From Methylomonas lenta (lineage in GTDB: Bacteria; Pseudomonadota; Gammaproteobacteria; Methylococcales; Methylomonadaceae): 53,468 bases of DNA. Shown here piece after piece: positions 27,769 to 36,392 of the stretch. The notes beneath the pieces were generated by a model. That model was not told the origin of the DNA. It was given only the letters and a program-made list of their open reading frames with translations, and did no database searches. The translations under genes were made by a program, and so were the position numbers. Numbering within the stretch: position 1 is the first letter of the stretch; each line of letters begins with the position of its first letter. The stretch lies in NCBI RefSeq assembly GCF_001644015.1, contig NZ_LUUI01000151.1, positions 1 to 53,468 of the forward strand, read 5' to 3'.

Positions 27769-28697
27769 TAAATTTTCTCAGCCACCCGCATAATCGCGCT
27801 TCGGGCTCTTGGGTTTTGCTTTATTTCTTGTTGTTGAGCGCGTATCGATTTACCCACTTTTTTTAATAAGCCTTTTGCAATATCCTGTTCTTTTATCGGC
27901 AATTTACCGGGATCATGCTTGTGACCGGACTCGCTCCTGATAAAGCGTTTTACAATTCGATCTTCCAATGAATGAAATGCAATGACGACTAAGCGCCCAC
28001 CCGGAACCAAAACCTCAACCGATTGTTTTAAAACAGCTTTAACCTGCTCCAACTCCTGATTAATTTCAATCCGGATGGCTTGGAAACTCCGCGTAGCCGG
28101 ATGCTTGTATTTATCTTTAAAAGGCACACAATCTTCAATTAACTTTGCCAACTGCAAAGTGGTTTGCAATGGCTGTTTTTGTCGTTGCTCGACGATTGCC
28201 CTCGCAATACGTCTGGCAAAGCGCTCTTCGCCGTATTCAAACAACACTTTAATCAGATCCTGTTCTGCGACCTGAGCTAAATACTGAGCGGCGGTTATCC
28301 CTTGACTGGTATCCATGCGCATATCTAAGGGGCCATCGCGTAAAAAACTAAAGCCACGTTCGGCACTATCCAGTTGGGGCGACGAAACGCCTAAATCCAT
28401 CAAAACGCCATCTATCTGGCCGAAATAACCTAATTGTTCTACGGCTTTTGCCAGCTCTGCAAAACTTGCGTGGTGTAGGCTAAAGCGCTCATCCAGCAAT
28501 AATTGTTGAGCTTGATGACTGTTGATAGCCTCAATATCTCGATCAAATGCCAGTAAACGCCCAGACTCGCCCAGCTGCTGCAAAACACCAGCGCTATGAC
28601 CACCGCGACCGAAGGTGCAGTCTATGTAAACGCCATTAGCTTTAACGTTTAGGCTGGCCAAAGCCTCCTCAAATAAAACAGGCTGATGCGGCGGCAT
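27768..28697 (-). CDS. rsmH: 16S rRNA (cytosine-1402 N4) methyltransferase RsmH
   Basis: RsmH (MraW) methylates C1402 in the ribosomal P site. The 309-residue protein starts HQPVLFEEAL, has the SAM-binding YIDCTFGRGGHSAGVLQ, then DGVLMDLGVSSPQLDSAERGF (read in two parts) and the substrate-binding LVVIAFHSLEDRIVK and C-terminal NPRARSAIMRVAE. I chose the ATG five bases after the mraZ stop; a TTG slightly upstream overlaps that stop. Ribosome binding appears to rely on coupling to mraZ. Confidence 0.96.
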   Translation of the reverse strand: MPPHQPVLFEEALASLNVKANGVYIDCTFGRGGHSAGVLQQLGESGRLLAFDRDIEAINSHQAQQLLLDERFSLHHASFAELAKAVEQLGYFGQIDGVLMDLGVSSPQLDSAERGFSFLRDGPLDMRMDTSQGITAAQYLAQVAEQDLIKVLFEYGEERFARRIARAIVEQRQKQPLQTTLQLAKLIEDCVPFKDKYKHPATRSFQAIRIEINQELEQVKAVLKQSVEVLVPGGRLVVIAFHSLEDRIVKRFIRSESGHKHDPGKLPIKEQDIAKGLLKKVGKSIRAQQQEIKQNPRARSAIMRVAEKI

Positions 28698-28702
28698 GCT
28701 GA

Positions 28703-29170
28703 TCAAAATGATATATTGCCGAGCTCTTCCAGACCCTCGGTATCACTACCGTCCAACCACTCTTGTTCTTTTGCCTCCCAACTACTATCACTCCAAATTT
28801 CAAATTTATTTAGCTGTCCAACTAGAAAAATATGCTTTTCCATCCCAGCAAATTCACGCAATTTTTCCGGTAGCAATAATCGTCCCTGCGCATCCATTTC
28901 GCATTCTGTGGCATGCCCAATAACAAAACGGCGCAGCTTACCTGCCATTTTATTGAGGGTTGGTAACTTGCTGATGGTTTGCTCAAGCTTTTCCCATTCC
29001 GGCAGTGGATAGAGCCATAAACAGCCAGGCTCCCCGATACACTTGTCATCGACGGCAACGGTTACAACCATCTGGCGGTCGCAGCATTCCTGTAACTCCT
29101 CCCGATATCGGGTAGGAATTGCAATGCGCCCTTTCGCATCCAAATTGATCGAACTTATGCCTCGGAACAA
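28703..29170 (-). CDS. mraZ: transcriptional regulator MraZ, probable TTG start
   Basis: MraZ is an AbrB-fold ring-forming repressor of the dcw promoter. It has two repeats: NLDAKGRIAIPTRYREEL near the N-terminus and EMDAQGRLLLPEKLREFAG in the middle, each with the DxxGR signature. MraZ proteins usually begin MFRG; here the codons are TTG TTC CGA GGC, and GAGG lies six bases before that TTG. I therefore take TTG as the start, giving 155 residues. A second TTG four codons upstream overlaps the ribosome-binding site. It is the first gene of the dcw operon, downstream of a strong-looking promoter with phased repeats it may bind. Confidence 0.93.
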   Translation of the reverse strand: MFRGISSINLDAKGRIAIPTRYREELQECCDRQMVVTVAVDDKCIGEPGCLWLYPLPEWEKLEQTISKLPTLNKMAGKLRRFVIGHATECEMDAQGRLLLPEKLREFAGMEKHIFLVGQLNKFEIWSDSSWEAKEQEWLDGSDTEGLEELGNISF

Positions 29171-29196
29171 AACCTGCCTCAATTAAATCTAAAAAA

Positions 29197-29231
29197 ACCC
29201 TTTTTAACCACTTTACATCATTTTTAAACCA
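29197..29231 (-). promoter_or_regulatory. MraZ-box-like repeats
   Basis: On the minus strand four TGGK-like tetramers follow each other with helical phasing: TGGT, TGAT, TGGT and GGGT, starting 11, 10 and 10 bases apart. Known MraZ sites are TGGGN repeats with five-base spacers, i.e. ten-base periodicity, between the mra promoter and mraZ. The bases are degenerate, but the period and place fit. The first box abuts the -10 element. Confidence 0.5.
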
Positions 29232-29259
29232 CTATAGTTTTCAATACAGGCTTAGTCAA
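29231..29259 (-). promoter_or_regulatory. sigma70 promoter of the dcw cluster
   Basis: On the minus strand TTGACT (-35) and TATAGT (-10) are separated by exactly 17 bases, about 60 bases upstream of the mraZ start. This is the best sigma70 match seen in the window and is where the mra promoter is expected. Confidence 0.75.
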
Positions 29260-29533
29260 GAGGCTTTCAGATTAAAATCTTTCTTTTTCTACAACGACTT
29301 ACGAATTATTTGCAGATACAGAAAACTGTCGAATATTTAAAAAGATAAAGTTGATTTGTTTCAGCTGCTTAATCGTTTTTTTTGAAGTGATGTGTATCTA
29401 AGTTAATAGAACTTTTTTTGATGGTTATTTTGCCAAAATGAAGGCTGCATAACAGTTTTTGAATACCAACCTGTGATAGATCAATAGTGGGATTTTTTTT
29501 CAGCGCAACAGATGAGCTAAAGCAGTAAACCGC

Positions 29534-30532
29534 TTAATTTTCCGGCTTTTGATCGCGAGCCAACAGATTTTGTACGGCTTGTTTCGGTGGGAGATTATTG
29601 AATAAGACCTGGTAAATTTGTTCAGTAATCGGCATCTCAACCTGGTGTTTTTTTGCCAAAAGATAAGCTTCGCGAGCGGCGTAGACACCCTCTACTGACT
29701 GATCAATTTCTTGAGCCGCCTGCTCCAGGGTTTTACCTTGACCCAAGGCCAGGCCAAGGCGACGGTTTCGGGATTGATTGTCAGTGCAGGTTAAAATTAA
29801 GTCACCCAACCCAGCCAACCCCATGAAAGTATCAGGCTGCCCACCTAATACGATACCTAAACGCATAATCTCAGTTAAGCCACGGGTAATTAATGCCGCG
29901 CGGGTATTGGCGCCAAAGCCTAGCCCATCAGCTATGCCGGCCGCAATGGCAAGCACGTTTTTACAAGCTCCGCCTACTTGTACGCCAATAATGTCTCTAC
30001 TGGTGTAGACTCTGAAACGATGATTATGAAATAAAGCAGCAACTTGCGTCGCAAATACGTCAGATTTGGATGCCACTGTAATAGCTGTCGGCAAACCATC
30101 CGCAACTTCACGGGCAAATGTCGGGCCGGAAAGGGCTGCAGTTAAAGTATCTTGTCCAAGTATTTCAACCACCACCTCACTCAGCAGCGCCCCCTGAACA
30201 CGATCAAAACCTTTGCTGGCCCAAGCTATTTGCTTAGGATGCTGTAAAATAGGCTTGATGTTTTGCAGGGTTACCCGGAACGCATGACTGGGTACAGATA
30301 GCAGCACAAACGAGCTGAAACTGACGCATTCTTGCAAGTCGCTAGTGACTCTTAAATTGGATGGAAAGGCAGCGCCAGACAGGTAGCGCTGATTCTCTGC
30401 CATCTGCTGCAGCACTTGAATATGCTGTGGATTATGCCCCCATAGCAAGGTATTACAACCATTTCTCGCGGCTTGTATCGCTAAAGCGGTGCCCCAAGAG
30501 CCGGCACCCAGAACGCTGAGTGATGGGGGCAT
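29534..30532 (-). CDS. gpsA: glycerol-3-phosphate dehydrogenase [NAD(P)+] GpsA
   Basis: GpsA reduces dihydroxyacetone phosphate to sn-glycerol 3-phosphate for phospholipid synthesis. The 332-residue protein has the NAD-binding SVLGAGSWGTALAIQ at the N-terminus, LSGPTFAREVADGLPTA, the catalytic-lysine region VGGACKNVLAIAAGIADG, and AGLGDLILTCT. It lies six bases after secB, the same pair as in E. coli, and ends the operon of regulator, rhodanese, secB and gpsA. Confidence 0.97.
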   Translation of the reverse strand: MPPSLSVLGAGSWGTALAIQAARNGCNTLLWGHNPQHIQVLQQMAENQRYLSGAAFPSNLRVTSDLQECVSFSSFVLLSVPSHAFRVTLQNIKPILQHPKQIAWASKGFDRVQGALLSEVVVEILGQDTLTAALSGPTFAREVADGLPTAITVASKSDVFATQVAALFHNHRFRVYTSRDIIGVQVGGACKNVLAIAAGIADGLGFGANTRAALITRGLTEIMRLGIVLGGQPDTFMGLAGLGDLILTCTDNQSRNRRLGLALGQGKTLEQAAQEIDQSVEGVYAAREAYLLAKKHQVEMPITEQIYQVLFNNLPPKQAVQNLLARDQKPEN

Positions 30533-30537
30533 ATCAA

Positions 30538-31008
30538 TTAATTAAGCGTTTTTGATTCTGCGGGGCTTTGCTGATTTTGCTGCAAATGCTGCATGTATAG
30601 GGCATCAAAATTGACGGGTGCCAGAATCAGCTGCGGAAACCCACCTTTGTTAACTAGGTCCGAGACTGCTTCACGGGCATAAGGAAATAGAATGTTTGGA
30701 CAAAAGCTGCCTAACATGGGCCCCATTTCCTGCTCTGCAAAACCAGAGATGGTAAAAATGCCGGCCTGATTAATTTCAACCAGATAAGCTGTGGCTTCGC
30801 CAATTTTGACCGTGACAGTAATAGTCAAGGAAATCTCAAACATCGAGTTTTCTAAAGTTTCGACATGAGTACCAAGATTCAAGTCAAGTGCCGGCTCCCA
30901 TTTTTGGGTGAAAATTTGCGGAGAATTGGGGGTTTCGAAAGAAATATCTTTAGTGTAGATTTTCTGGATAGCGAATTGCTTTTCGCTAGCTGCATTTGTT
31001 TCTGCCAT
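30538..31008 (-). CDS. secB: protein-export chaperone SecB
   Basis: SecB is a homotetrameric cytosolic chaperone that delivers unfolded preproteins to SecA. The 156-residue protein shows the family core: KIYTKDISFETPNSPQIF near the start, the alternating hydrophobic strand FEISLTITVTVKIGEATAYLVE, GPMLGSFCPNILFPYAREAV and GGFPQLILAPVNFDALY. It lies 32 bases after the rhodanese gene and six before gpsA. The grxC gene that sits between these in E. coli is missing. Confidence 0.97.
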   Translation of the reverse strand: MAETNAASEKQFAIQKIYTKDISFETPNSPQIFTQKWEPALDLNLGTHVETLENSMFEISLTITVTVKIGEATAYLVEINQAGIFTISGFAEQEMGPMLGSFCPNILFPYAREAVSDLVNKGGFPQLILAPVNFDALYMQHLQQNQQSPAESKTLN

Positions 31009-31040
31009 GACTCAGTACCAGGGGTTGTTTAAATTAATTG

Positions 31041-31472
31041 TTATTTACTGCTTTTTTTGATCGGGAGCTTATTTTCTTCCCAAGATTGCATGCCGCCAGT
31101 CATGGTAAATAACTGATCAAAACCAGCTTTGGCCAAGGTTTTGCAGGCAGGAACCGATCGTGCGCCGGTCTGACAGACCACGACTAAAGGGCTTGTTTTG
31201 TATTTTTCCAACGTGGGAAGCTTGCCTTCTATTCCGTCAAGCGGAATGTTAATTGCATTTTCTATGTGGCTTTTAACGAATTCATTTGCTTCTCGCACAT
31301 CAATTATCACTGTCTTGTCGTCATTCATTTTAGTGACAGCTATCAGGGGAGAAATTGCTTCGAAACTGTTGAAAGAGTTAGATATCAAATCCTGAATTAG
31401 CAAAAAAATTACGCAAACTAGCGCAAATGCAAGTAAATAGTGATTGGTGATAAATTCTATATATTGGTCCAT
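31041..31472 (-). CDS. membrane-anchored rhodanese-like protein (YibN type)
   Basis: A single rhodanese domain follows one N-terminal membrane helix (about residues 11-28). The active-site loop CQTGAR has its cysteine at position 100 and is preceded by VIIDVREANEFVKSHIENAINIP, the canonical rhodanese start. Such enzymes carry persulfide sulfur; the physiological acceptor is unknown. E. coli yibN occupies the same place before secB. Here the gene directly follows an ArsR-family regulator with a persulfide-sensor-like cysteine pair, which suggests sulfur-responsive control. Confidence 0.9.
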   Translation of the reverse strand: MDQYIEFITNHYLLAFALVCVIFLLIQDLISNSFNSFEAISPLIAVTKMNDDKTVIIDVREANEFVKSHIENAINIPLDGIEGKLPTLEKYKTSPLVVVCQTGARSVPACKTLAKAGFDQLFTMTGGMQSWEENKLPIKKSSK

Positions 31473-31503
31473 TGCAGCTTTTAATGGGTTGATTTTGGAA
31501 AAA

Positions 31504-31827
31504 TTAGGATTCGCAAAAAATAGTGCGCATCATTTTAATTAAATGAATCACACGCTTGTCGTCGATAAAGTAAAAAACACGGTTGGCATCTTTTTTAAAA
31601 TCCAGAATACCTTTGTCGCGCAGTATCGCCAAATGCTGTGAAATATTGCTTTGACTAGTACCCACTTGCTCAACGATATCTTGGACGCTGATAGATTGAT
31701 CTCCAAGAACGCAAAGAATCTTCAGTCGTAATGGATGGGACATGGCTTTCAGGCAGCGTGCAGCCCGATTAATGTCGTTATCATGGTAAAGAATGTGATC
31801 TTCGTTATCTTCCATATTATTCATCAT
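31504..31827 (-). CDS. ArsR-family regulator, SqrR/BigR/YgaV-like
   Basis: The 107-residue winged-helix protein has the core MSHPLRLKILCVLG, recognition helix TSQSNISQHLAILRDKGIL and the wing KKDANRVFYFIDD. Cys39 (in KILCVLG) and Cys105 (in RTIFCES) match the two cysteines that form a polysulfide bridge in the persulfide sensors SqrR, BigR and YgaV. There are no histidine or carboxylate clusters typical of metal sensors beyond the usual N-terminal region. It is the first gene of the rhodanese-secB-gpsA operon, and its likely targets are its own promoter and these genes. The exact start among ATG codons 1, 2 and 5 is uncertain, as no good ribosome-binding site is visible. Confidence 0.85.
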   Translation of the reverse strand: MMNNMEDNEDHILYHDNDINRAARCLKAMSHPLRLKILCVLGDQSISVQDIVEQVGTSQSNISQHLAILRDKGILDFKKDANRVFYFIDDKRVIHLIKMMRTIFCES

Positions 31828-31889
31828 TAGATTTTAAATGTGCCTTCAATTCAGTGCCATTTTCACGCTACGCTAGCAAACGCCTACTG

Positions 31890-31895
31890 TATAAT
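31890..31895 (+). promoter_or_regulatory. candidate -10 element for gpmI
   Basis: A perfect TATAAT lies about 180 bases before gpmI in the divergent gap. No matching -35 hexamer is visible at 16-18 bases, so this is only a candidate. Confidence 0.25.
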
Positions 31896-32076
31896 GACAA
31901 ACAATCCAAGTGAATTTATCGCTTGAGTCGCCACAAAAGGTCAGCAAATCTAACAGAGTGAGCCTTAATGTTCAATAGCTGACCCTGATTGGGTCAATAT
32001 TTGATGAGTTTAACTTGTCTATACAACAAAAGTGACGACAACCCAAAAATTTACAAAACCTTTGGAGTTTAAAACT

Positions 32077-33618
32077 ATGGCTAATCGACCGAAACCTTTG
32101 GTATTGCTGATATTAGATGGCTTTGGCCTTAGAGCAGAGCGCGATAACAATGCTATCGCATTAGCATCGACGCCCTGTTGGGATAAGTTGCAACTTGACT
32201 ATCCGATGACAGCGCTTGACTGTGCAGGCGATGTGGTGGGATTACCCGGCGATCAAATGGGAAATTCCGAGGTAGGCCATCTACATATTGGTGGGGGGCG
32301 ATTATTGCGTCAAGAATTAACCCGGGTCAGCCATGAAATTGAAACCGGCGCGTTTTTTAATAATCCGGCACTTTGTCGTGCGGTAGATGAAGCGATTCAA
32401 AAAGACAAAGCGCTGCACATCATGGGTTTATTGTCTCCTGGCGGCGTACACAGCCACGAAAAACAGATCATGGCTATGATCGAATTGGCAGCAAAACGCG
32501 GGTTGAAAAAAATTTACTTACATGCCTTTTTAGACGGCCGGGACGTACCACCCAGAAGTGCTGAAGCGTCGCTCAAGTTAGCCGAGGACACTTTTAAAAA
32601 ACTGGGAACAGGTCGTATCGCCTCGGTGAGCGGACGTTTTTACGCCATGGATAGAGATAACCGCTGGGAGCGCGTTCAGGTTGCTTATAATTTAATTGCT
32701 AAAGGCGAAGCGCAATACACGACGCAATCGGCGCAAGAAGCTTTGGCCACAGCGTATCTGCGAGATGAAAATGATGAGTTTGTCACCCCAACTGCCATTT
32801 TAGATGCAAATGGTCAAGCCGCTGTTCTCGACAAAGACGATTCGATAGTGTTTATGAATTTTCGCGCCGACCGGGCAAGAGAAATATCACAGGCCATCAC
32901 CAATCCGGATTTCGATAAATTTGAACGTGGCTGCGAGCCACTGCAAGGCTGTTACGCAACATTAACCGAATACCATCAGGATTTCGATTACCCTGTCGCC
33001 TACCCCTCTATTGATGTAAAAAACAGCATAGGCGAAGTATTATCAAATCTGGGCTTGAAACAATTGCGACTGGCAGAAACCGAAAAATATGCCCATGTAA
33101 CTTTCTTCCTCAGCGGCGGACGAGATGCGCCTTTCGAAGGCGAAGACCGTATTTTGGTACCCTCACCAAAAGTTAAAACCTATGACATGCAGCCGGAAAT
33201 GAGTGCGCCGGAAGTCACTGAGCATTTGGTTAGCGCCATCACGGGCGGAAAGTACGATGTGATTATCTGCAATTACGCCAATTGCGATATGGTTGGGCAT
33301 ACTGGAAAACTGGATGCTGCTATTAAAGCAGTGGAAACCGTAGACAGCTGCCTGGGAGAAATCGTCACTGCTCTTAACAAAGTAGGTGGACAGATGCTAT
33401 TAACTGCCGATCATGGCAATATCGAGCAAATGCTGGACGAGGAAACCGGTCAGCCACATACCGCACACACCATGAACTTAGTACCATTAGTTCATGTCGG
33501 TGGCAGTAAGCCATTATTGGAAGGCGGCAGTCTGGCCGATTTGGCACCCACCATGCTGGCAATATTAGGCGTACAACAACCGGTGGAAATGACAGGTCGC
33601 TCTTTGATCGGACAGTAA
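32077..33618 (+). CDS. gpmI: 2,3-bisphosphoglycerate-independent phosphoglycerate mutase GpmI
   Basis: GpmI interconverts 3- and 2-phosphoglycerate in glycolysis using manganese. The 513-residue alkaline-phosphatase-fold protein begins with the metal-site LLILDGFGLR, has the catalytic serine at position 64 in QMGNSEVGHLHIG, and metal ligands in CDMVGHTGK and LTADHGNIEQM. The ATG with GGAG nine bases upstream is the start; a GTG 15 codons earlier has none. The stop overlaps the envC start by one base (TAATG), and the gpmI-envC pairing matches E. coli. Confidence 0.97.
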   Translation: MANRPKPLVLLILDGFGLRAERDNNAIALASTPCWDKLQLDYPMTALDCAGDVVGLPGDQMGNSEVGHLHIGGGRLLRQELTRVSHEIETGAFFNNPALCRAVDEAIQKDKALHIMGLLSPGGVHSHEKQIMAMIELAAKRGLKKIYLHAFLDGRDVPPRSAEASLKLAEDTFKKLGTGRIASVSGRFYAMDRDNRWERVQVAYNLIAKGEAQYTTQSAQEALATAYLRDENDEFVTPTAILDANGQAAVLDKDDSIVFMNFRADRAREISQAITNPDFDKFERGCEPLQGCYATLTEYHQDFDYPVAYPSIDVKNSIGEVLSNLGLKQLRLAETEKYAHVTFFLSGGRDAPFEGEDRILVPSPKVKTYDMQPEMSAPEVTEHLVSAITGGKYDVIICNYANCDMVGHTGKLDAAIKAVETVDSCLGEIVTALNKVGGQMLLTADHGNIEQMLDEETGQPHTAHTMNLVPLVHVGGSKPLLEGGSLADLAPTMLAILGVQQPVEMTGRSLIGQ

Positions 33619-34883
33619 TGAAACACCGCTTTTCTGTTTGGCTTTTGTGTGTAGGCATCAGTCCAGCCCCATGGGCTGAGACTGATGCCGAAAAAACGCA
33701 TGAATTGGCTGAGGTGCATGCCGAAAGACAGCGAGTTGACGCTGCTGTTAAAAAGCTGGCATTGGAAAAGTCAGCTCAGCTAGAGCAATTAAGAAAACTT
33801 GAGAAGCAGTACGGCGATCAGATTAACACTCTGAACAGCCTGAAAGCTGAAATTCAGCAACAAGAAAATACCTTACAGGATGTTAGGAATAAAATCACCA
33901 CCACGCAAAAAGACATTCAAACACAACGTCGCGGCCTGGAAGGTTTGATTAAATCGGCGCACGCCATGGGTGACAAACAAGGACTGGATGTACTGTTAAA
34001 CCAGAAAGACGCAGCATTATCGGGGCGAATGCTGGCGTACTACAATTACATTAGTAAAGCGCGGGTAGAGAAGCTGAATGCCATTCAGGATGACATGTTA
34101 GCTTTAAAACAATTGGAATCTCAAAAAGATACGGAAAACCAATTGTTGCAAGTATCGCTGGAAAAGAAACAGCAGGAAACTGATGAATTACAAGCACTAA
34201 AAGATCAGCGCGAAAAGCTGTTAACTCAGATAGATCATAACTACGCTTTAAAGCAGCAGGAATTGACCAATCTGATACATGATGAAAAAAAATTAGAAGC
34301 CTTGCTGGCATCATTACAAAAAACTGATGATAATGCCGAGCAATTGCCCCCGCCAGAACCGATCGTTGAAAAATCGCCTCCTGCTGCAGCTGTCAAGCAG
34401 CCGAGGCCAGAAGTTCAGCCTAAATCGATTGAGCGACCAAAAACCATAGCAGCGCCAAAAAAAGAGATTCAGACAGGCATAGCATTTGCCGCATTACAAG
34501 GTAAATTGCCTTGGCCTGTGCAGGGCGCGATAGTGGAACGCTTTGGTAGTCGGCGGTTTGAAACGACTTGGGATGGTACGGTTATCGCCGCACGGGAAGG
34601 CGCCGCCATTCATGCTGTGGCTACGGGGCGAGTCGTTTATGCTGATTGGCTGCGAGGATATGGCTTAATGATCATTGTTGATCATGGCAAAGGCTTTATG
34701 AGCTTATATGCTTTTAATCAAAGCTTACATAAAAGTCTCGGTGAATATGTTAGAGCTGGCGAGACTTTGGCCTCGGTAGGACGAAGCGGGGGACGTTCGC
34801 GTGCCGCGCTTTATTTTGGCATACGTAAGAAAGGAAAGGCCGTTAATCCGGAAAAATGGTGTCGAAAGCCAGGAAAGGGTTGA
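33618..34883 (+). CDS. envC: EnvC-like murein hydrolase activator (degenerate LytM domain)
   Basis: EnvC activates the amidases AmiA/AmiB during daughter-cell separation. The 421-residue protein has a signal peptide (about residues 1-20, ending APWA), a long coiled coil to about residue 235, a proline-rich linker, and a C-terminal M23/LytM domain. The catalytic residues of active LytM enzymes are missing: the first motif reads RFETTWDGTVI, and the last reads RAALYFGIRKKGKAVNPEKW without the HxH. This is the degenerate form expected of an activator rather than a hydrolase. It lies between gpmI and the ctpA-like protease gene. Confidence 0.93.
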   Translation: MKHRFSVWLLCVGISPAPWAETDAEKTHELAEVHAERQRVDAAVKKLALEKSAQLEQLRKLEKQYGDQINTLNSLKAEIQQQENTLQDVRNKITTTQKDIQTQRRGLEGLIKSAHAMGDKQGLDVLLNQKDAALSGRMLAYYNYISKARVEKLNAIQDDMLALKQLESQKDTENQLLQVSLEKKQQETDELQALKDQREKLLTQIDHNYALKQQELTNLIHDEKKLEALLASLQKTDDNAEQLPPPEPIVEKSPPAAAVKQPRPEVQPKSIERPKTIAAPKKEIQTGIAFAALQGKLPWPVQGAIVERFGSRRFETTWDGTVIAAREGAAIHAVATGRVVYADWLRGYGLMIIVDHGKGFMSLYAFNQSLHKSLGEYVRAGETLASVGRSGGRSRAALYFGIRKKGKAVNPEKWCRKPGKG

Positions 34884-34919
34884 TTTTTTAGGAAACAGGT
34901 TGTTGGAGTTTTAAAACAC

Positions 34920-36281
34920 ATGCGGAAAAAAACAAATATTTTAATTTTATTAGTCGGATTCATGCTCGGCGCCATGGTCAGTGTCTGTACCAGTGTGCTG
35001 GCGGAAAAAGAATCACCCGTTTCTTTGCAATCAGACGATATGCAATCGTTGCCATTTGACGAATTGCGGACATTCACGGAAATTTTCGGCCGCATCAAAC
35101 AAGATTATGTCGAACCCGTCTCGGACAAAAAACTGCTGGAAGATGCAATTCGCGGCATGCTGACAGGTTTGGATCCGCATTCTGCTTACTTGGCGGATGA
35201 AGAATATAAAGAATTGCAGGAAGGTACTACAGGACAATTCGGCGGCTTAGGCATCGAAGTCGGCATGGAAAACGGCTTTGTCAAAGTTGTTTCTCCCATT
35301 GACGACACCCCTGCACAAAAAGCCGGCATTAAAGCGGGCGATTTGATTGTGCGTCTCGATGAAAGACCCGTCAAAGGCATGACACTTGGAGAAGCCGTCA
35401 AACTGATGCGTGGCGAACCCGGCAGCCAAATCGTATTGACCGTGATTCGTGAAGGCGAGGAAGCCCCGCTAAAATTTGAAATAACCCGCGACATTATTAA
35501 AGTCAAAAGCGTCAAAAGTCGCCTATTGGAAAAAGACTACGGTTATCTGCGTATAAGCAGCTTCCAGTCCGGCACCGGCGAGGGCTTGATTGAGGCTATC
35601 GATAATTTGAAAAAAGAAAACGAAACACCTTTAAAAGGTATCGTGCTGGATTTGCGTAATAATCCCGGCGGCGTACTGAATGCAGCGGTAGACGTAAGCG
35701 ATGCATTTATCGAATCCGGCTTGATCGTTTACACCGAAGGTCGGATCAAAAACTCTGAAATGCGCTTTAACGCTACCGCAGATGATGTTTTAAATGGTGC
35801 TCCGATTGTAGTGTTGATCAATGGCGGCTCGGCTTCAGCTTCTGAAATTGTGGCGGGCGCTTTACAGGATCACAAACGCGCCATTATCATGGGTGAAAAA
35901 TCCTTTGGTAAAGGCTCGGTGCAAACCATACTCCCCACCAGCAATGGCGGCGCCGTTAAACTGACCACTGCACGATATTACACGCCGTCCGGCCGTTCGA
36001 TTCAAGCGGAAGGTATTGAGCCTGATGTAACGCTGGCGCGAGTGAAGCTGGAAACACTGGATAAATCCAAATTCGAATCGATCAAAGAAGCTGACTTGTC
36101 TGGCCATTTAACCAATGGCAACAAAACGGATAGCAAATCGGCGGATGAAGATCAGTCTGATGAAAAAGATACCGAGGATAAAGACGCAGATCCAAGCAAA
36201 GCAGAGACCGATGTGCGCGATTATCCGCTGCATGAGGCTTTAAATCTGCTCAAAGGTGTTAGCATTATGAAAAGTAGATAA
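34920..36281 (+). CDS. ctpA: carboxy-terminal processing protease (S41 family, CtpA-like)
   Basis: The 453-residue exported protease has an N-terminal hydrophobic segment (NILILLVGFMLGAMVSVC), an N-terminal helical cap, a PDZ domain (about residues 95-170, GGLGIEVGMENGFVKVVSPI) and an S41 domain. The catalytic serine is in NGGSASASEIVAGAL and the lysine in KSFGKGSVQT. The C-terminal 60 residues are rich in Asp, Lys and Ser. Such proteases trim periplasmic cell-wall enzymes, which fits the operon with envC. The gene ends before a strong terminator. Confidence 0.94.
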   Translation: MRKKTNILILLVGFMLGAMVSVCTSVLAEKESPVSLQSDDMQSLPFDELRTFTEIFGRIKQDYVEPVSDKKLLEDAIRGMLTGLDPHSAYLADEEYKELQEGTTGQFGGLGIEVGMENGFVKVVSPIDDTPAQKAGIKAGDLIVRLDERPVKGMTLGEAVKLMRGEPGSQIVLTVIREGEEAPLKFEITRDIIKVKSVKSRLLEKDYGYLRISSFQSGTGEGLIEAIDNLKKENETPLKGIVLDLRNNPGGVLNAAVDVSDAFIESGLIVYTEGRIKNSEMRFNATADDVLNGAPIVVLINGGSASASEIVAGALQDHKRAIIMGEKSFGKGSVQTILPTSNGGAVKLTTARYYTPSGRSIQAEGIEPDVTLARVKLETLDKSKFESIKEADLSGHLTNGNKTDSKSADEDQSDEKDTEDKDADPSKAETDVRDYPLHEALNLLKGVSIMKSR

Positions 36282-36295
36282 GCTTAAAGCACAAT

Positions 36296-36332
36296 AAAAA
36301 ACCGGCTGACCATTAGGTTAGCCGGTTTTTTT
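36296..36332. terminator. bidirectional rho-independent terminator
   Basis: An 11-base-pair GC-rich stem (ACCGGCTGACC with its partner, one G:T pair) and a four-base loop are flanked by an A-run on the left and a T-run on the right. It can end both the ctpA transcript (plus) and the aroG-thiSG-bfd transcript (minus), although the latter stop lies about 60 bases away. Confidence 0.85.
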
Positions 36333-36392
36333 ATGCCAAGCATGGATGAGTAGTTATCGAGTTAACGCTGGATAAATCTGACAAAATCAGAT

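Larger units (their letters stand above)
29171..29533 (-). promoter_or_regulatory. dcw upstream region, 363 bases without a gene
   Basis: This AT-rich gap between gpsA and mraZ contains the dcw promoter and MraZ-box-like repeats listed separately, and the mraZ ribosome-binding site. The remaining roughly 270 bases towards gpsA hold several T- and A-rich tracts and no open frame with coding character. I see no intrinsic terminator for gpsA, so some transcription may run from gpsA into the dcw cluster. Confidence 0.6.

Noticed and set aside
29460-29533. Intrinsic terminator after gpsA
   Set aside because: There is an A/T run, but no stem of useful length precedes it on the minus strand.
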